DNA of 14,086 nucleotides from Bradyrhizobium sp. CCH5-F6 (GTDB taxonomy: Bacteria > Pseudomonadota > Alphaproteobacteria > Rhizobiales > Xanthobacteraceae), in contig NZ_LSIC01000108.1 of NCBI RefSeq assembly GCF_001556045.1, forward strand, positions 1 through 14,086. Direction: 5' to 3'. Under the pieces are notes generated by a model. The model searched no databases. It was given only the letters and a program-made list of their open reading frames with translations, and was not told the DNA's origin. Shown piece after piece: positions 1 to 7,792 of the stretch. The translations under genes were made by a program, and so were the position numbers. Positions within the stretch are counted from its first letter, which is position 1, and the number at the start of each line of letters is the position of its first letter.

Positions 1-12
1 CTCCCACCCCGG

Positions 13-36
13 CCCTCCCCCGCAAGCGGGAGAGGG
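13..36. repeat. intergenic palindrome (dispersed-repeat type)
   Basis: The sequence CCCTC-C-CCCGC-AA-GCGGG-A-GAGGG can fold into a stem of ten base pairs with a single C/A mismatch. Palindromes of this CCCTC...GCGGGAGAGGG form are, from memory, scattered in many copies through intergenic DNA of Bradyrhizobium and its relatives. It lies 55 bases before the first gene and has no T-run after it, so a simple intrinsic terminator is unlikely. Confidence 0.6.
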
Positions 37-91
37 GGCGCAGCTTTCGCCGCAGTCAGCAGCTCGGCCAATATCTCCGAAGCGTTCATCC

Positions 92-646
92 ATGAAAATC
101 TACCTGGCAGGCCCCGACGTCTTCCTGCCGGATGCGGTCGAGATCGGCCGGCGCAAGGTCGATATCTGCGCGGCTCACGGCTTGACCGGCCTATATCCGC
201 TCGACAACGCCATCGACCTCGCCGCGCCCGACGCCTCGCGGCAGATCTTCTGCGGCAACGAGGCAATGATGGACGAGGCGGTTGCCATCATTGCCAACCT
301 CACTCCGTTCCGCGGCGCCGGCGCCGATCCCGGGACCGTCTACGAGCTCGGCTACATGGCCGGCCGGGGCAAATTCTGTCTCGCCTATTCCAATGACGGC
401 GCAGCCTATGCCGACCGCGTCGGCCGTTTCATGGACGTCACCACCGAGGACGGCCGGCTGGTCGATGCCCAGGGGCTGACGGTCGAGGATTTCGGCCTCG
501 TCGACAACCTCATGATGATCCATGCACTGGAGCTGCACGGCTGCCCGCTTGTGACCCCGGCCGCGATGCCGATCGACGTCTGGCACGATCTCGCGGCGTT
601 CGAGGCTTGCGTCCGGATGGCGGCCGCGCGATTGATCGCTACATAA
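92..646 (+). CDS. nucleoside 2-deoxyribosyltransferase-like protein
   Basis: 184 residues matching the Nuc_deoxyrib_tr fold (PF05014 type). These cytosolic enzymes transfer or hydrolyse the 2'-deoxyribosyl group of nucleosides or nucleotides in salvage or pool cleaning. Visible signatures are YLAGP at residues 4-8, NLTPFRG at 69-75, and DPGTVYELG at 79-87, in which E85 sits where the family has its catalytic nucleophilic glutamate. The length is close to family members of 140-180 residues. The ATG at 92 opens directly into the first beta strand (MKIYLAGP), so the start is well supported although no strong ribosome binding site precedes it. It is 28 bases upstream of tlyA on the same strand, so co-transcription is likely. 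The exact substrate cannot be read from sequence; a hydrolase acting on modified deoxynucleotides is equally possible. Confidence 0.85.
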   Translation: MKIYLAGPDVFLPDAVEIGRRKVDICAAHGLTGLYPLDNAIDLAAPDASRQIFCGNEAMMDEAVAIIANLTPFRGAGADPGTVYELGYMAGRGKFCLAYSNDGAAYADRVGRFMDVTTEDGRLVDAQGLTVEDFGLVDNLMMIHALELHGCPLVTPAAMPIDVWHDLAAFEACVRMAAARLIAT

Positions 647-674
647 GCATGTCAGTCGTGCCCATGAGAGCCTG

Positions 675-1409
675 ATGTCCCCTCCCCGCAAGCGCGCGGA
701 TGTATTGCTGGTCGAGCGCGGCCTGTTCGAAAGCCGGGCACGGGCGCGCGCGGCGATCGAGGCCGGCCTCGTCACTGCCGATGACAAGCAGGTGGCGAAA
801 CCATCGGAGACGATCGCCGAAGATGCGGTGATCCAGGCCGAGCCCGCGCATCCCTATGTTTCGCGCGGCGGCGTCAAGCTCGCGGGCGCGCTGGAACGCT
901 ACCCGATCGAGATCGAGGACCATGTCTGCCTCGACGTCGGCGCCTCCACCGGCGGCTTCACCGAGGTGCTGCTGGCGAACGGCGCGAACCTGGTGTTCGC
1001 GATCGACGTCGGCAGCAGCCAGCTGCATACCTCGCTGCGCGATCATCCCAGGATCGTGTCGATGGAAGAGACCGACATCCGCAGCTACGAGGGCAAGCGA
1101 CTGCCGGCTCGACCCGATGTCGTGGTGATCGACGTCAGCTTCATCTCGCTGAAGACGGTTCTGCCGGTGGCGCTGTCGCTGGCGGCCGCGCCGATGAGCC
1201 TGCTGGCACTGATCAAGCCGCAATTCGAGGCGGACCGGAAGCACAACAAGAAGGGCATCGTCCGAGACGCCGCCGTACGCCGGGAGATCTGCGACGACAT
1301 CGCCGCCTTTGCCGCTTCGCTCGGCTGCACCGACATCGAAATATTCCCCTCGCCCATCACCGGCGGCGACGGCAATGTCGAGTTCTTTCTTGGGGCCCGC
1401 CGTGGTTGA
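675..1409 (+). CDS. tlyA: TlyA-family rRNA 2'-O-methyltransferase
   Basis: 244 residues. An S4 RNA-binding domain occupies about residues 6-60 ([17 protein letters not shown]), followed by a Rossmann SAM-dependent methyltransferase with the binding loop DVGASTGGF at 87-95. The catalytic K-D-K-E tetrad described for mycobacterial TlyA aligns to K68 (SRGGVKL), D153 (VIDVSF), K181 (LIKPQFE) and E236 (GNVEFF), all present. The family 2'-O-methylates C1920 of 23S rRNA (type I) or also C1409 of 16S rRNA (type II), and affects ribosome subunit association and capreomycin sensitivity. Older annotations call it a haemolysin, which is misleading. A GAGAG lies just before the ATG. The stop codon overlaps the start region of the next methyltransferase, so the two are probably translationally coupled. 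Whether it is type I or II cannot be settled here. Confidence 0.93.
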   Translation: MSPPRKRADVLLVERGLFESRARARAAIEAGLVTADDKQVAKPSETIAEDAVIQAEPAHPYVSRGGVKLAGALERYPIEIEDHVCLDVGASTGGFTEVLLANGANLVFAIDVGSSQLHTSLRDHPRIVSMEETDIRSYEGKRLPARPDVVVIDVSFISLKTVLPVALSLAAAPMSLLALIKPQFEADRKHNKKGIVRDAAVRREICDDIAAFAASLGCTDIEIFPSPITGGDGNVEFFLGARRG

Positions 1410-2649
1410 GCGCGTCAAGATCGATCATGTCGGTCATCGCGGCGATGGGGTCTGCCTTGGTGCCGGCGACGCCATCTATGTGCCCTACACGCTCGGCGGC
1501 GAGACCGTCGAGGTCGATCATGTCTTGGGCCATCATCCCGACCGCCGCAAGCTGCTCGCGGTGGACGTCGCAAGCCCCGAACGCATCGAGCCGTTCTGTC
1601 CGCATTTCGGCGTCTGTGGCGGCTGCGCCATCCAGCATTGGGCGACTGAGCCGTATCGCGCCTGGAAACGCAACATCGTGGTGGAAACGCTGGCGCAGGC
1701 CGGCATTGATTGCGAGGTGGCGCCGCTGGTCGACGCCCATGGTGCCGGGCGCAGGCGCATCACACTGCACGGCCGCTTCGGCACGCATGACATCCTCAAG
1801 GTCGGGTTCTCCGCCACGAGCTCGCACGACGTCATCCCGATTCATCGCTGCCCGATCCTCGATCCCGGACTCGACGGCGCGCTCGACGCGGCCTGGGCGC
1901 TGGCAGAGCCGCTGACGTCGAAGATGCCGGTGACGAAGCCGCTCGACATCCAGATCACGGCCACCTCCAACGGCCTCGACGTCGACGTGCGCGGCACCGG
2001 ACCGCTGCCGACGCCGCTGGTGACGGCGCTGTCGCGCGTCGCCGAGCAGCACCGCCTGGCGCGACTGACGCGGCATGGCGAGCTGGTGCTGCAACGCCTG
2101 CCGCCGACGGTGAAGATGGGCCGCGCGGAGGTGACGCTGCCGCCGGGCTCGTTCCTGCAGGCGACGGTGGCCGGCGAAGAAACGCTCGCCGCACTGGTCG
2201 CCGAGCGCGTCGGCAAGGCCAGGGAGATCGCCGATCTCTTCTGCGGCGTCGGCCCGTTCGCGTTGAGGCTGGCCGAGAAGGCCCGCGTCACCGCCCATGA
2301 CAACGATGCCGGCGCGGTCGCAGCGCTCGCGAAGGCGGCACGCACGCCGGGCCTGAAGCCGGTCAGGTGCGAACCGCGCGACCTGTTCCGCCGCCCGCTG
2401 GTGCCGCAGGAGCTGCGCGACTTCGACGCCGTGGTGTTCGACCCGCCGCGCCAGGGCGCGCAAGCCCAGGCGTTGAAGCTCGCCGCAAGCAAGGTACCCG
2501 TCGTGGTCGCCGTGTCCTGCAACGTCGCGACCTTCTCCCGCGATGCGCGGCTGCTGATCGATGGTGGCTATCGGCTGGAGGCGGTGGTGCCGGTGGACCA
2601 GTTCCGGCACACGCCGCATGTGGAGCTGGTGGCGAAATTCGGACGGTAG
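1402..2649 (+). CDS. TrmA/RlmD-family 5-methyluridine RNA methyltransferase
   Basis: 415 residues from the GTG at 1402, chosen because the product then begins [16 protein letters not shown], the expected TRAM-domain beginning, and because a longer N-terminus would be read from inside tlyA. The order is a TRAM domain (about 1-55); cysteines C66, C72, C75 and C150 (C-x5-C-x2-C...C) that would bind a [4Fe-4S] cluster; a central domain; then a SAM methyltransferase with FCGVGPF at 280-286, DPPRQG at 347-352, catalytic cysteine C373 in VSCN, and the base E408 in HTPHVE. Family members make m5U in 23S rRNA or tRNA by a covalent cysteine mechanism. The cluster cysteines argue for an RlmD/RlmC-like enzyme, but the target nucleotide is not predictable. 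The start overlaps the tlyA stop, implying coupling. It ends 23 bases before a convergent autotransporter gene. Confidence 0.9.
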   Translation: MVERVKIDHVGHRGDGVCLGAGDAIYVPYTLGGETVEVDHVLGHHPDRRKLLAVDVASPERIEPFCPHFGVCGGCAIQHWATEPYRAWKRNIVVETLAQAGIDCEVAPLVDAHGAGRRRITLHGRFGTHDILKVGFSATSSHDVIPIHRCPILDPGLDGALDAAWALAEPLTSKMPVTKPLDIQITATSNGLDVDVRGTGPLPTPLVTALSRVAEQHRLARLTRHGELVLQRLPPTVKMGRAEVTLPPGSFLQATVAGEETLAALVAERVGKAREIADLFCGVGPFALRLAEKARVTAHDNDAGAVAALAKAARTPGLKPVRCEPRDLFRRPLVPQELRDFDAVVFDPPRQGAQAQALKLAASKVPVVVAVSCNVATFSRDARLLIDGGYRLEAVVPVDQFRHTPHVELVAKFGR

Positions 2650-2672
2650 TCGCGCAGGCTGGAGTCCGTCCG

Positions 2673-5216
2673 TCAGAACGCGATCCGCAGTCCGCCACGG
2701 CCCGAATAGGCGACGCTCGAATCCGACAGCTTGAGATACTCACCGGCCACGAAGAGGCTGGCGGGCCCCCGCGTGACATCGAGCCCTGCGCCGCCGAACA
2801 CGCCCCAGACGTCGTTCGCGCCGGGAAGCGCAAACGGCACAGACTGGCCGAGCAGCGTCAAGTTGACGGTCGCATCTCCGAGCCGCTGAAGGCCGATCAC
2901 GCCTGCACGCAGGCTGCCGTTCAGCCAGGCTGTTTGCTCGATCCGGGTGGCGGCCGAGAGCTTCAACTCCCCGCGCTCCTCCAGTCCGGAGAGCGTACGG
3001 CCGCCAATGGTGGCGTTCGCCGTTGCTCCGCTCTCGCTGAGACCGCCGAGACGTCCGGCGAGATAACGTATCCGGCCGACAGGAGTCAGCGTCCAGACGG
3101 TCCCTCCAGTCCGGCCCAGGCCGATGTGATGCCCGAGTGCGAGTTCCGGGATGGCGTAGGTTCCGGAATTGCTCGCCGTCGCGGTCTCGATGCCGCCGGC
3201 AACGAGGTTGTTGGAGACGAGACGGGAACTGCGCTGGTCGATGTGACCGAGCTGCAGCATCATTTCCAGAAAGGTCGCGCCGAAGGTGCCGCGCGCGAAC
3301 GCCCCGCCGAACACGATGTCGGCGCTCGTGGTCGCGAGGTTGAAATCCTCGCTGGTCTGCATCGCGCCGCCTCCAATGAAAGCGCCGATACGCAAATTGG
3401 GATTGGCCTGCCAGTCGCTACCGATCAGTCCGCCCTGGAAGCGGCTGATACTGTGCAGCAGCGTCGCGGTCGCCGGTTGATCCCGTTCCCCGGCAAATCC
3501 GCGAGCCCAGACGCTTGTGCCGCCGGCATAGAGCGTCGTAGGCCCTTGCGGCGTGACTGCAGCGAATGCCTCGCGCGCATCGCGCTTCGGACCGGGCGGC
3601 GCGGCATAGAAGAGGGGCTCGCTGGTTGCGGCGGGAGAAGCGTCCGCGTTCGGCAACGCGGAGGACACGGCCGAAGTGAAGGCCAGGAGATTCCGGTCCA
3701 TGACCCCGAACGGCGTGGAGTCGAACGTGACAACCTGCGAACCGCTCACCACATAGGGTGTCGTCGAGCTCACGGTTGCCCCTGCAAGCGAATTGAACGT
3801 GTAGTCGAAGTTGCCGCCCCGGAAGTTCACCCTGTCCGCGCCGCCCCCGAGGTCGATCAGGCCGATGATGCGGGATCCCGGCAGCGAGGTCAGCGTGTCC
3901 GTCGAGGCGCCGAGCGACAACGCAAGACTTGCTGTGTCGGCGGCCGCAATCGCGCCGGCATTGGTGATATCGGCCGAGCTGGCATAGATCGTCGAGGCGC
4001 CGGCGGCCTTCACCGAGACCGTACCGCCATTGTACAGCGTGAGCTGGTTCGACGTGATGGCGATCACCTGTCCCGTGATCGTGCCGGAATTGTTGATCGT
4101 CGTGTTGCCGGAGTCGATTGCGACTGAATTCGACAGGATCGACCCGCTGTTGTCGATGACGGCATTGGCGACCGAAAGTGCGGCAGAGCCGCCGAAGATC
4201 GTGCCGCTGTTCGATACCCTGACAGTCCCGAATGACACGATGCCGTAATTGCCGCCAGAGATCGATCCGCTATTGGTGATGTCGCCTGCACCGGTCAAGT
4301 TGATCGCGCGGCCTGCACTTCCGATGATCGCCCCGGAATTGACCACGGTCGCGGTGGAGGCCCGGATGCCGTCCGAACTGCCGCGGATCAGCCCGGAAGT
4401 GGTCAGCGTCAGGCTTCCAGCCAGATCAACGGCCGGGCCGGCGCTCGCCACGATGGAGCCTGAATTGCCGATCGTCGCCGTCGTGCCATGAATGGCGGAC
4501 GTGACCCCGCTGATGACCCCTGAATTGTAGAGACTCGTCAGCGTCACAACGTCGATCGCTGTCGTCGTCGCGGAGACGATGGATCCGGCATTGCTGATCT
4601 CGGCAAGCGGAGCAGTGATGGCGGCCGTCTGCGCATTGATCGTCCCCGTCGCCGTATTGAAGAGCGATAGACGAACGGCTACGTCGATGCCCGTACCCCC
4701 GGTCCCGCTGATCACTGCGGCATTCGAGATCGCGGCCACGTCAGCGAAGATTCCGAAGAAGCCGTTGACTGTCCCGAAATTGTCCAGAGTCAGATTGCCG
4801 CCGGAGGTCGTGATTCCGATGCCAGTACCCGCAATGCTGCCCCGGTTGGTCACGATCGCGGTGGCGGCGTCGACGCCAACGCTGCCCGACAACGTACCCT
4901 CATTGACAACCGTTCCGGCGTTGAACACCGCAACTGCGCCCGCATTGGTCACGGTGCCGCGATTGATCAGGCTGCCGGTATTGAAAGCGACCCCGCCTGA
5001 CAGCGATGCGCCGTCGTCAACAGTGACGTTGAGGTTGGAGAACCCGACGCCGCCATAGCCGCCGGCCGTTACGCCGGTACAGAGCGCCGAGATGCCGTTT
5101 CCCGCGGCTGGCGTGCAGGCCGCCTGCGCCGGACCGCGGGCCAGGATTGCCACGAAGGTGCCGGCGATAGCCGACAAAAGAAGTCGAGGGATCGCAGGAC
5201 CTGTGGTCGACGCCAT
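2673..5216 (-). CDS. autotransporter with beta-solenoid passenger and outer membrane barrel
   Basis: 847 residues from the ATG at 5216, chosen because it opens a clear signal peptide (hydrophobic core at about 11-25, cleavage after AQA near residue 32). The passenger (about 80-435) carries roughly sixteen imperfect repeats of 20-22 residues with the core [ILV]-x-N-[SA]-G-[ST]-[IV] followed about eight residues later by AI, for example ITNSGSISGGNYGI and INNSGTITGQVIAI; this is a beta-solenoid pattern. A linker follows, with GGGADRVNFRGG. The last 280 residues (about 568-847, beginning SVWARGF) form the autotransporter beta-domain and end in GRGGLRIAF, with the terminal phenylalanine recognised by the Bam machinery. 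No protease or lipase motif is visible in the passenger, so adhesion or surface shielding is an inference only. It lies downstream of another exported protein on the same strand. The frame stays open for 125 codons upstream but encodes arginine-rich, non-secretory sequence. Confidence 0.88.
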   Translation of the reverse strand: MASTTGPAIPRLLLSAIAGTFVAILARGPAQAACTPAAGNGISALCTGVTAGGYGGVGFSNLNVTVDDGASLSGGVAFNTGSLINRGTVTNAGAVAVFNAGTVVNEGTLSGSVGVDAATAIVTNRGSIAGTGIGITTSGGNLTLDNFGTVNGFFGIFADVAAISNAAVISGTGGTGIDVAVRLSLFNTATGTINAQTAAITAPLAEISNAGSIVSATTTAIDVVTLTSLYNSGVISGVTSAIHGTTATIGNSGSIVASAGPAVDLAGSLTLTTSGLIRGSSDGIRASTATVVNSGAIIGSAGRAINLTGAGDITNSGSISGGNYGIVSFGTVRVSNSGTIFGGSAALSVANAVIDNSGSILSNSVAIDSGNTTINNSGTITGQVIAITSNQLTLYNGGTVSVKAAGASTIYASSADITNAGAIAAADTASLALSLGASTDTLTSLPGSRIIGLIDLGGGADRVNFRGGNFDYTFNSLAGATVSSTTPYVVSGSQVVTFDSTPFGVMDRNLLAFTSAVSSALPNADASPAATSEPLFYAAPPGPKRDAREAFAAVTPQGPTTLYAGGTSVWARGFAGERDQPATATLLHSISRFQGGLIGSDWQANPNLRIGAFIGGGAMQTSEDFNLATTSADIVFGGAFARGTFGATFLEMMLQLGHIDQRSSRLVSNNLVAGGIETATASNSGTYAIPELALGHHIGLGRTGGTVWTLTPVGRIRYLAGRLGGLSESGATANATIGGRTLSGLEERGELKLSAATRIEQTAWLNGSLRAGVIGLQRLGDATVNLTLLGQSVPFALPGANDVWGVFGGAGLDVTRGPASLFVAGEYLKLSDSSVAYSGRGGLRIAF

Positions 5217-5433
5217 GAGCGATGAGCATCCGCCAATTCGACGCGCTATCAGATCAGGCGCGCTTCGACGATTCCTACGTCGCGGCGGGAACCGCTGCAA
5301 TCGGCAGGGATGTTGCGGGCATGCGCTTCTGTTCCGATTGTGGCTGATCCGCCACAAGCATGCGGCGAATAGGCGCAAAATCACTGAAAATATGGTCCGC
5401 GGCCGCAACGGTCCGGAGCGACCAGCGAGGCTT

Positions 5434-6033
5434 TCAGCGCCGAAGACCGCCCAGTGCAGGGGACTCGCCGGGAAGCATCGACGAGTTGATGTCGCTATCC
5501 ATGCGTCCCGATTGCTCCTGGGCGTAGCCGACCCCGAACGACAGGCTGAGGTTGGAGGTCGGCTTGAACTCGACACCCGCAAACCCGCCATAGCCGGGCG
5601 CGGCGCTGGAGGTGAGCGGCGCCAGCGAACTGCCGATGCCGCTGCCGTATTTCGAGGTGCCGAAGCCGGCGAAGAACGTGACGGGCATTCCGCCAGCCGT
5701 CTTGGTGGCGTAGCCGAACTGCGTGCTATCGTAGGAGAGCGCGCTGAAATTGCCGGCCGAACCGGCCAGATTGAAGCCGTTCAGACCAAGATTGCCCCGC
5801 TCGTTGCCGACGAAGAAACCGTTCGCATAGCTCGTACGCCAAGCTGCATCGCCGGCGTTGAAGCTCGGGAAGTTGCCATAGGTATCTGAGCTTGGGCCGG
5901 CGTCTCCACCGAGGCCGAAGGGGCCGCCGGGGATCCAGTATCGCAGCGGCGCGACTTGCGCATGAAGCGGCTCTCCGCCGAGACAGAGCACTGCGAGAGC
6001 TGCAAGAGCACATGACCGTGCAAGGTTGAACAT
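5434..6033 (-). CDS. small secreted or outer membrane beta-rich protein, function unknown
   Basis: 199 residues beginning with a signal peptide (MFNLARSCALAALAVLCLGG, likely cleavage after LHA at residue 25). The mature part is rich in glycine, serine and aromatic residues. It has alternating beta-strand segments resembling outer membrane barrel hairpins, such as GGFAGVEFKPTSNLSLSFGV at about 149-168, and ends in a polar tail (PGESPALGGLRR) rather than the terminal aromatic residue of classic porins. I do not recognise a named family. The predicted location is periplasm or outer membrane. It is 217 bases upstream of the autotransporter on the same strand, so shared transcription is possible but not shown. 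A perfect TATAAT on its strand lies 27 bases before the start codon. It could be a partial barrel or a soluble periplasmic protein. Confidence 0.7.
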   Translation of the reverse strand: MFNLARSCALAALAVLCLGGEPLHAQVAPLRYWIPGGPFGLGGDAGPSSDTYGNFPSFNAGDAAWRTSYANGFFVGNERGNLGLNGFNLAGSAGNFSALSYDSTQFGYATKTAGGMPVTFFAGFGTSKYGSGIGSSLAPLTSSAAPGYGGFAGVEFKPTSNLSLSFGVGYAQEQSGRMDSDINSSMLPGESPALGGLRR

Positions 6034-6059
6034 TCGGATGACCGTCGAGAGTTTTACAA

Positions 6060-6083
6060 ATTATAGTCTTCGAACATCGTCAA
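6060..6083 (-). promoter_or_regulatory. possible promoter of the small exported protein gene
   Basis: On the minus strand a perfect TATAAT (6065-6060) lies 27 bases upstream of the ATG at 6033, in a locally AT-rich patch. A TTGACG (6083-6078) precedes it, but the spacer is only 12 bases instead of about 17, so the two hexamers cannot both be used by sigma-70 in the usual way. The -10 element alone may be functional. Confidence 0.35.
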
Positions 6084-6142
6084 TGCCAGCGGAGTGAGTG
6101 CGTCGGCGTCACGGCCGCAGGTCTCCCGGGGAACCGCGCCTG

Positions 6143-6988
6143 ATGCCGCACGATCCGTTGCTCGCCCGCCTGACGTCCGTTCTTGCCGAAGTACCGGGCG
6201 TTCAGGCCGTCGTGCTTGGCGGCTCACGCGCGCGGGGCAGCGCGCATTCCTCCTCCGATTACGACATCGGGCTGTATTGTTCTAACGCGGGCCCGCTCGA
6301 TACGGATCGGCTCCTGACGGTCGTGAAAGACATCGCCGACGATCCCGGCGCTACGACCGTAACGAGGTATGGCGAATGGGGACCGTGGATCGTCGGCGGC
6401 GCGTGGCTGGTAGTCGAGGGACAAAAGGTCGATCTGCTCTACCGTCACGCCGACAACGTCGAGCGAGTCATGATGGATTGCCGAAATGGTACGGTCCTCA
6501 TGGACTACCAGCCCGGTCATCCACATGGATTCTGCTCGGCGATCTGGATGGGCGAGATCGCGTATTGTCGGCAACTGCACGATCCGAAGGGCTTGATCGC
6601 ACAGCTCAAGACAATCGCTCTTCCCTATCCGCAGGCGCTGCGCCGAGCCCTGATCCGACGCTTCCAGTGGGAAATCTTGTTCAGCATCGAGAATGCGGAG
6701 CTTGCGGCCGCACGCAACGAGCGGAGCCACATCGCGGGATGTCTCTACAGGTCGCTCGCCTGCGTCGCGCAGGTGCTGTTCGCTCTGAACGAACGCTACC
6801 TCGTCAACGAGAAGGGGGCATTGCAGGAAGCAGCCGGCTTGCCCCTGGCGATCCCACAATTGGTGGAGCGGTCCGACCAGATCTGGCAACTCGTCGGTGA
6901 TGGCGGTTTCGCACGGGCCAGCGCGATCCTGCGGCAAGTCGACCAGGAACTGAAGGCGCTGACACAACGCTGGGGGACAGCGTCGTAA
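6143..6988 (+). CDS. nucleotidyltransferase-domain protein (MNT/pol-beta superfamily)
   Basis: 281 residues from the ATG at 6143, preceded by GGGGA 11 bases upstream; a GTG at 6098 in the same frame would add an arginine-rich 15-residue extension and looks less likely. The N-terminal half is a minimal nucleotidyltransferase: GGSRARGS at 26-33, metal-binding D39 and D41 in SDYDIGLY, and the third acidic residue D97 in KVDLLYR. The complete triad argues for an active NMP-transferring enzyme. The C-terminal half (about 160-275) is alpha-helical with FALNERYLVNEKGAL at 213-227, resembling the helical domains of drug-modifying nucleotidyltransferases. An R-N-x3-H string is at 191-196. Substrate unknown: a small molecule, an antibiotic or a protein are all open. 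It stands alone on its strand and ends only three bases before a convergent gene. Confidence 0.8.
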   Translation: MPHDPLLARLTSVLAEVPGVQAVVLGGSRARGSAHSSSDYDIGLYCSNAGPLDTDRLLTVVKDIADDPGATTVTRYGEWGPWIVGGAWLVVEGQKVDLLYRHADNVERVMMDCRNGTVLMDYQPGHPHGFCSAIWMGEIAYCRQLHDPKGLIAQLKTIALPYPQALRRALIRRFQWEILFSIENAELAAARNERSHIAGCLYRSLACVAQVLFALNERYLVNEKGALQEAAGLPLAIPQLVERSDQIWQLVGDGGFARASAILRQVDQELKALTQRWGTAS

Positions 6989-6991
6989 CGG

Positions 6992-7627
6992 CTATGCCGT
7001 CTTGTCGACAGAAGACGACGAATCCGCCGGCGGATACTTCGTCACCGGCACCATGAAGGATTTCGTGCCGACCTGGTAGATGACCTTACCGTTCTGCCCG
7101 TCGTCGGTCGCGATCTGCGTCTGTCCGAACATGATGACATTCTTGTAGACGAAGCCGGTGCCCTGGCGGGTGATGCCGTCGGTGGTGACGCTGACCTGCG
7201 CCTCCTTGCCGTTGACGGCGAGCACCTTGAAGCTCGCGCTCTTGCCGTTCTCGCTGGAATAACCGCCCCAGCTTCCCATGAGGCGGCTGTCGGAAGCGGG
7301 GGGCGCCTGCTTCTCCAGATTGGCGGTCTGCTTGCCAACGCCGCCGACCGAGAACAGCAGCACCATGTTCTTGCCGTCCTTGGTGCCGACCGTGACTCCG
7401 CCGAAGGTGATGAGCGTGCCCTTGACCTCGCCAAAGCCGCGCTCGGTGCGGCCGTTATGGGTGTACTCGACCTGCGCCCGGGCACCGCGGATGTTCACGA
7501 CCTTGAAGCTGACGGGCTGGTTGTTGCCCACCCAATTGCCCTTCCAGTCACCGACCAGAGCACTCTGGCGATACATTCGCTCGTTGGCGGGCGAGATCTG
7601 GTTGGTGCTCGATGTGACGATGGCCAT
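6992..7627 (-). CDS. protein of two tandem beta-rich repeats, function unknown
   Basis: 211 residues from the ATG at 7627. I do not recognise a named domain, but the protein is an internal duplication. Residues about 23-95 and 116-188 align along their whole length: GDWKGNW/GSWGGYS, then SFKVVNIRGARAQVEYTHNG over SFKVLAVNGKEAQVSVTTDG, then TLITFGGVTVGTKDG over NVIMFGQTQIATDDG. Each unit looks like a seven- or eight-stranded beta structure, with a proline- and lysine-containing linker (about 100-115) and a serine-rich tail. There is no signal peptide, so a cytosolic location is expected unless export is unconventional. The stop lies three bases from that of the convergent nucleotidyltransferase gene. 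Upstream are a stem-loop and a full CtrA box. A longer open frame to 7732 exists but adds unlikely sequence. Lipocalin-like or carbohydrate-binding roles are speculation. Confidence 0.75.
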   Translation of the reverse strand: MAIVTSSTNQISPANERMYRQSALVGDWKGNWVGNNQPVSFKVVNIRGARAQVEYTHNGRTERGFGEVKGTLITFGGVTVGTKDGKNMVLLFSVGGVGKQTANLEKQAPPASDSRLMGSWGGYSSENGKSASFKVLAVNGKEAQVSVTTDGITRQGTGFVYKNVIMFGQTQIATDDGQNGKVIYQVGTKSFMVPVTKYPPADSSSSVDKTA

Positions 7628-7642
7628 TGCACTGCTCGGAGA

Positions 7643-7659
7643 CGGGTTCGACGAACCCG
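7643..7659. other. stem-loop in the leader of the two-repeat protein gene
   Basis: CGGGTTC-GAC-GAACCCG is a perfect seven-base-pair stem with a three-base loop. On the minus strand it ends 15 bases before the start codon at 7627, so it falls in the 5' leader close to the ribosome binding region. On the plus strand it is followed by C and a T-rich run (TTTTCTTT), as in an intrinsic terminator, but no plus-strand gene lies just upstream to be terminated. Confidence 0.5.
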
Positions 7660-7735
7660 CTTTTCTTTCGTTCCAGCAATGTCGGGATGCTCGCTGGAAA
7701 CCGATAGAAACCGACTGATTAGGGCCATGCACCGG

Positions 7736-7750
7736 TTAACGAGCAGTTAA
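7736..7750 (-). promoter_or_regulatory. CtrA binding site (TTAA-N7-TTAA)
   Basis: TTAACGAGCAGTTAA on the plus strand reads TTAACTGCTCGTTAA-C on the minus strand, an exact match to the full CtrA consensus TTAA-N7-TTAAC. It lies about 110 bases upstream of the ATG at 7627 and after the stop of the DUF1194 gene, so it is placed to control the two-repeat protein. CtrA is the cell-cycle master response regulator of alphaproteobacteria. Activation or repression cannot be decided from position alone. Confidence 0.6.
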
Positions 7751-7792
7751 ATTGACTGCCGTTGGGATGGGCAAAAGGTCTCAGCCGGAGCT

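Noticed and set aside
650..676. eight-codon mini frame ending on the tlyA start (TGATG)
   Set aside because: It has no ribosome binding site of its own and tlyA has one nearby, so a leader peptide is not supported.
1309..1401. earlier starts of the RNA methyltransferase at 1309 or 1375
   Set aside because: The added residues overlap tlyA and are not like the family's TRAM N-terminus; GTG 1402 fits better, though ATG 1375 cannot be fully excluded.
1357..2619. 420-codon open frame on the minus strand opposite the RNA methyltransferase
   Set aside because: The opposite strand has a complete set of methyltransferase motifs; this frame is rich in R, H and Q without domains.
2367..4127. 586-codon open frame on the plus strand
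   Set aside because: It overlaps the end of the RNA methyltransferase in another frame and runs antisense to the autotransporter. Its product is arginine-rich and low in structure, with no family signature, as expected for a GC-rich shadow frame.
5217..5591. 125-codon upstream extension of the autotransporter
   Set aside because: It would bury the signal peptide, overlap the preceding gene and encode an unlikely arginine- and serine-rich leader.
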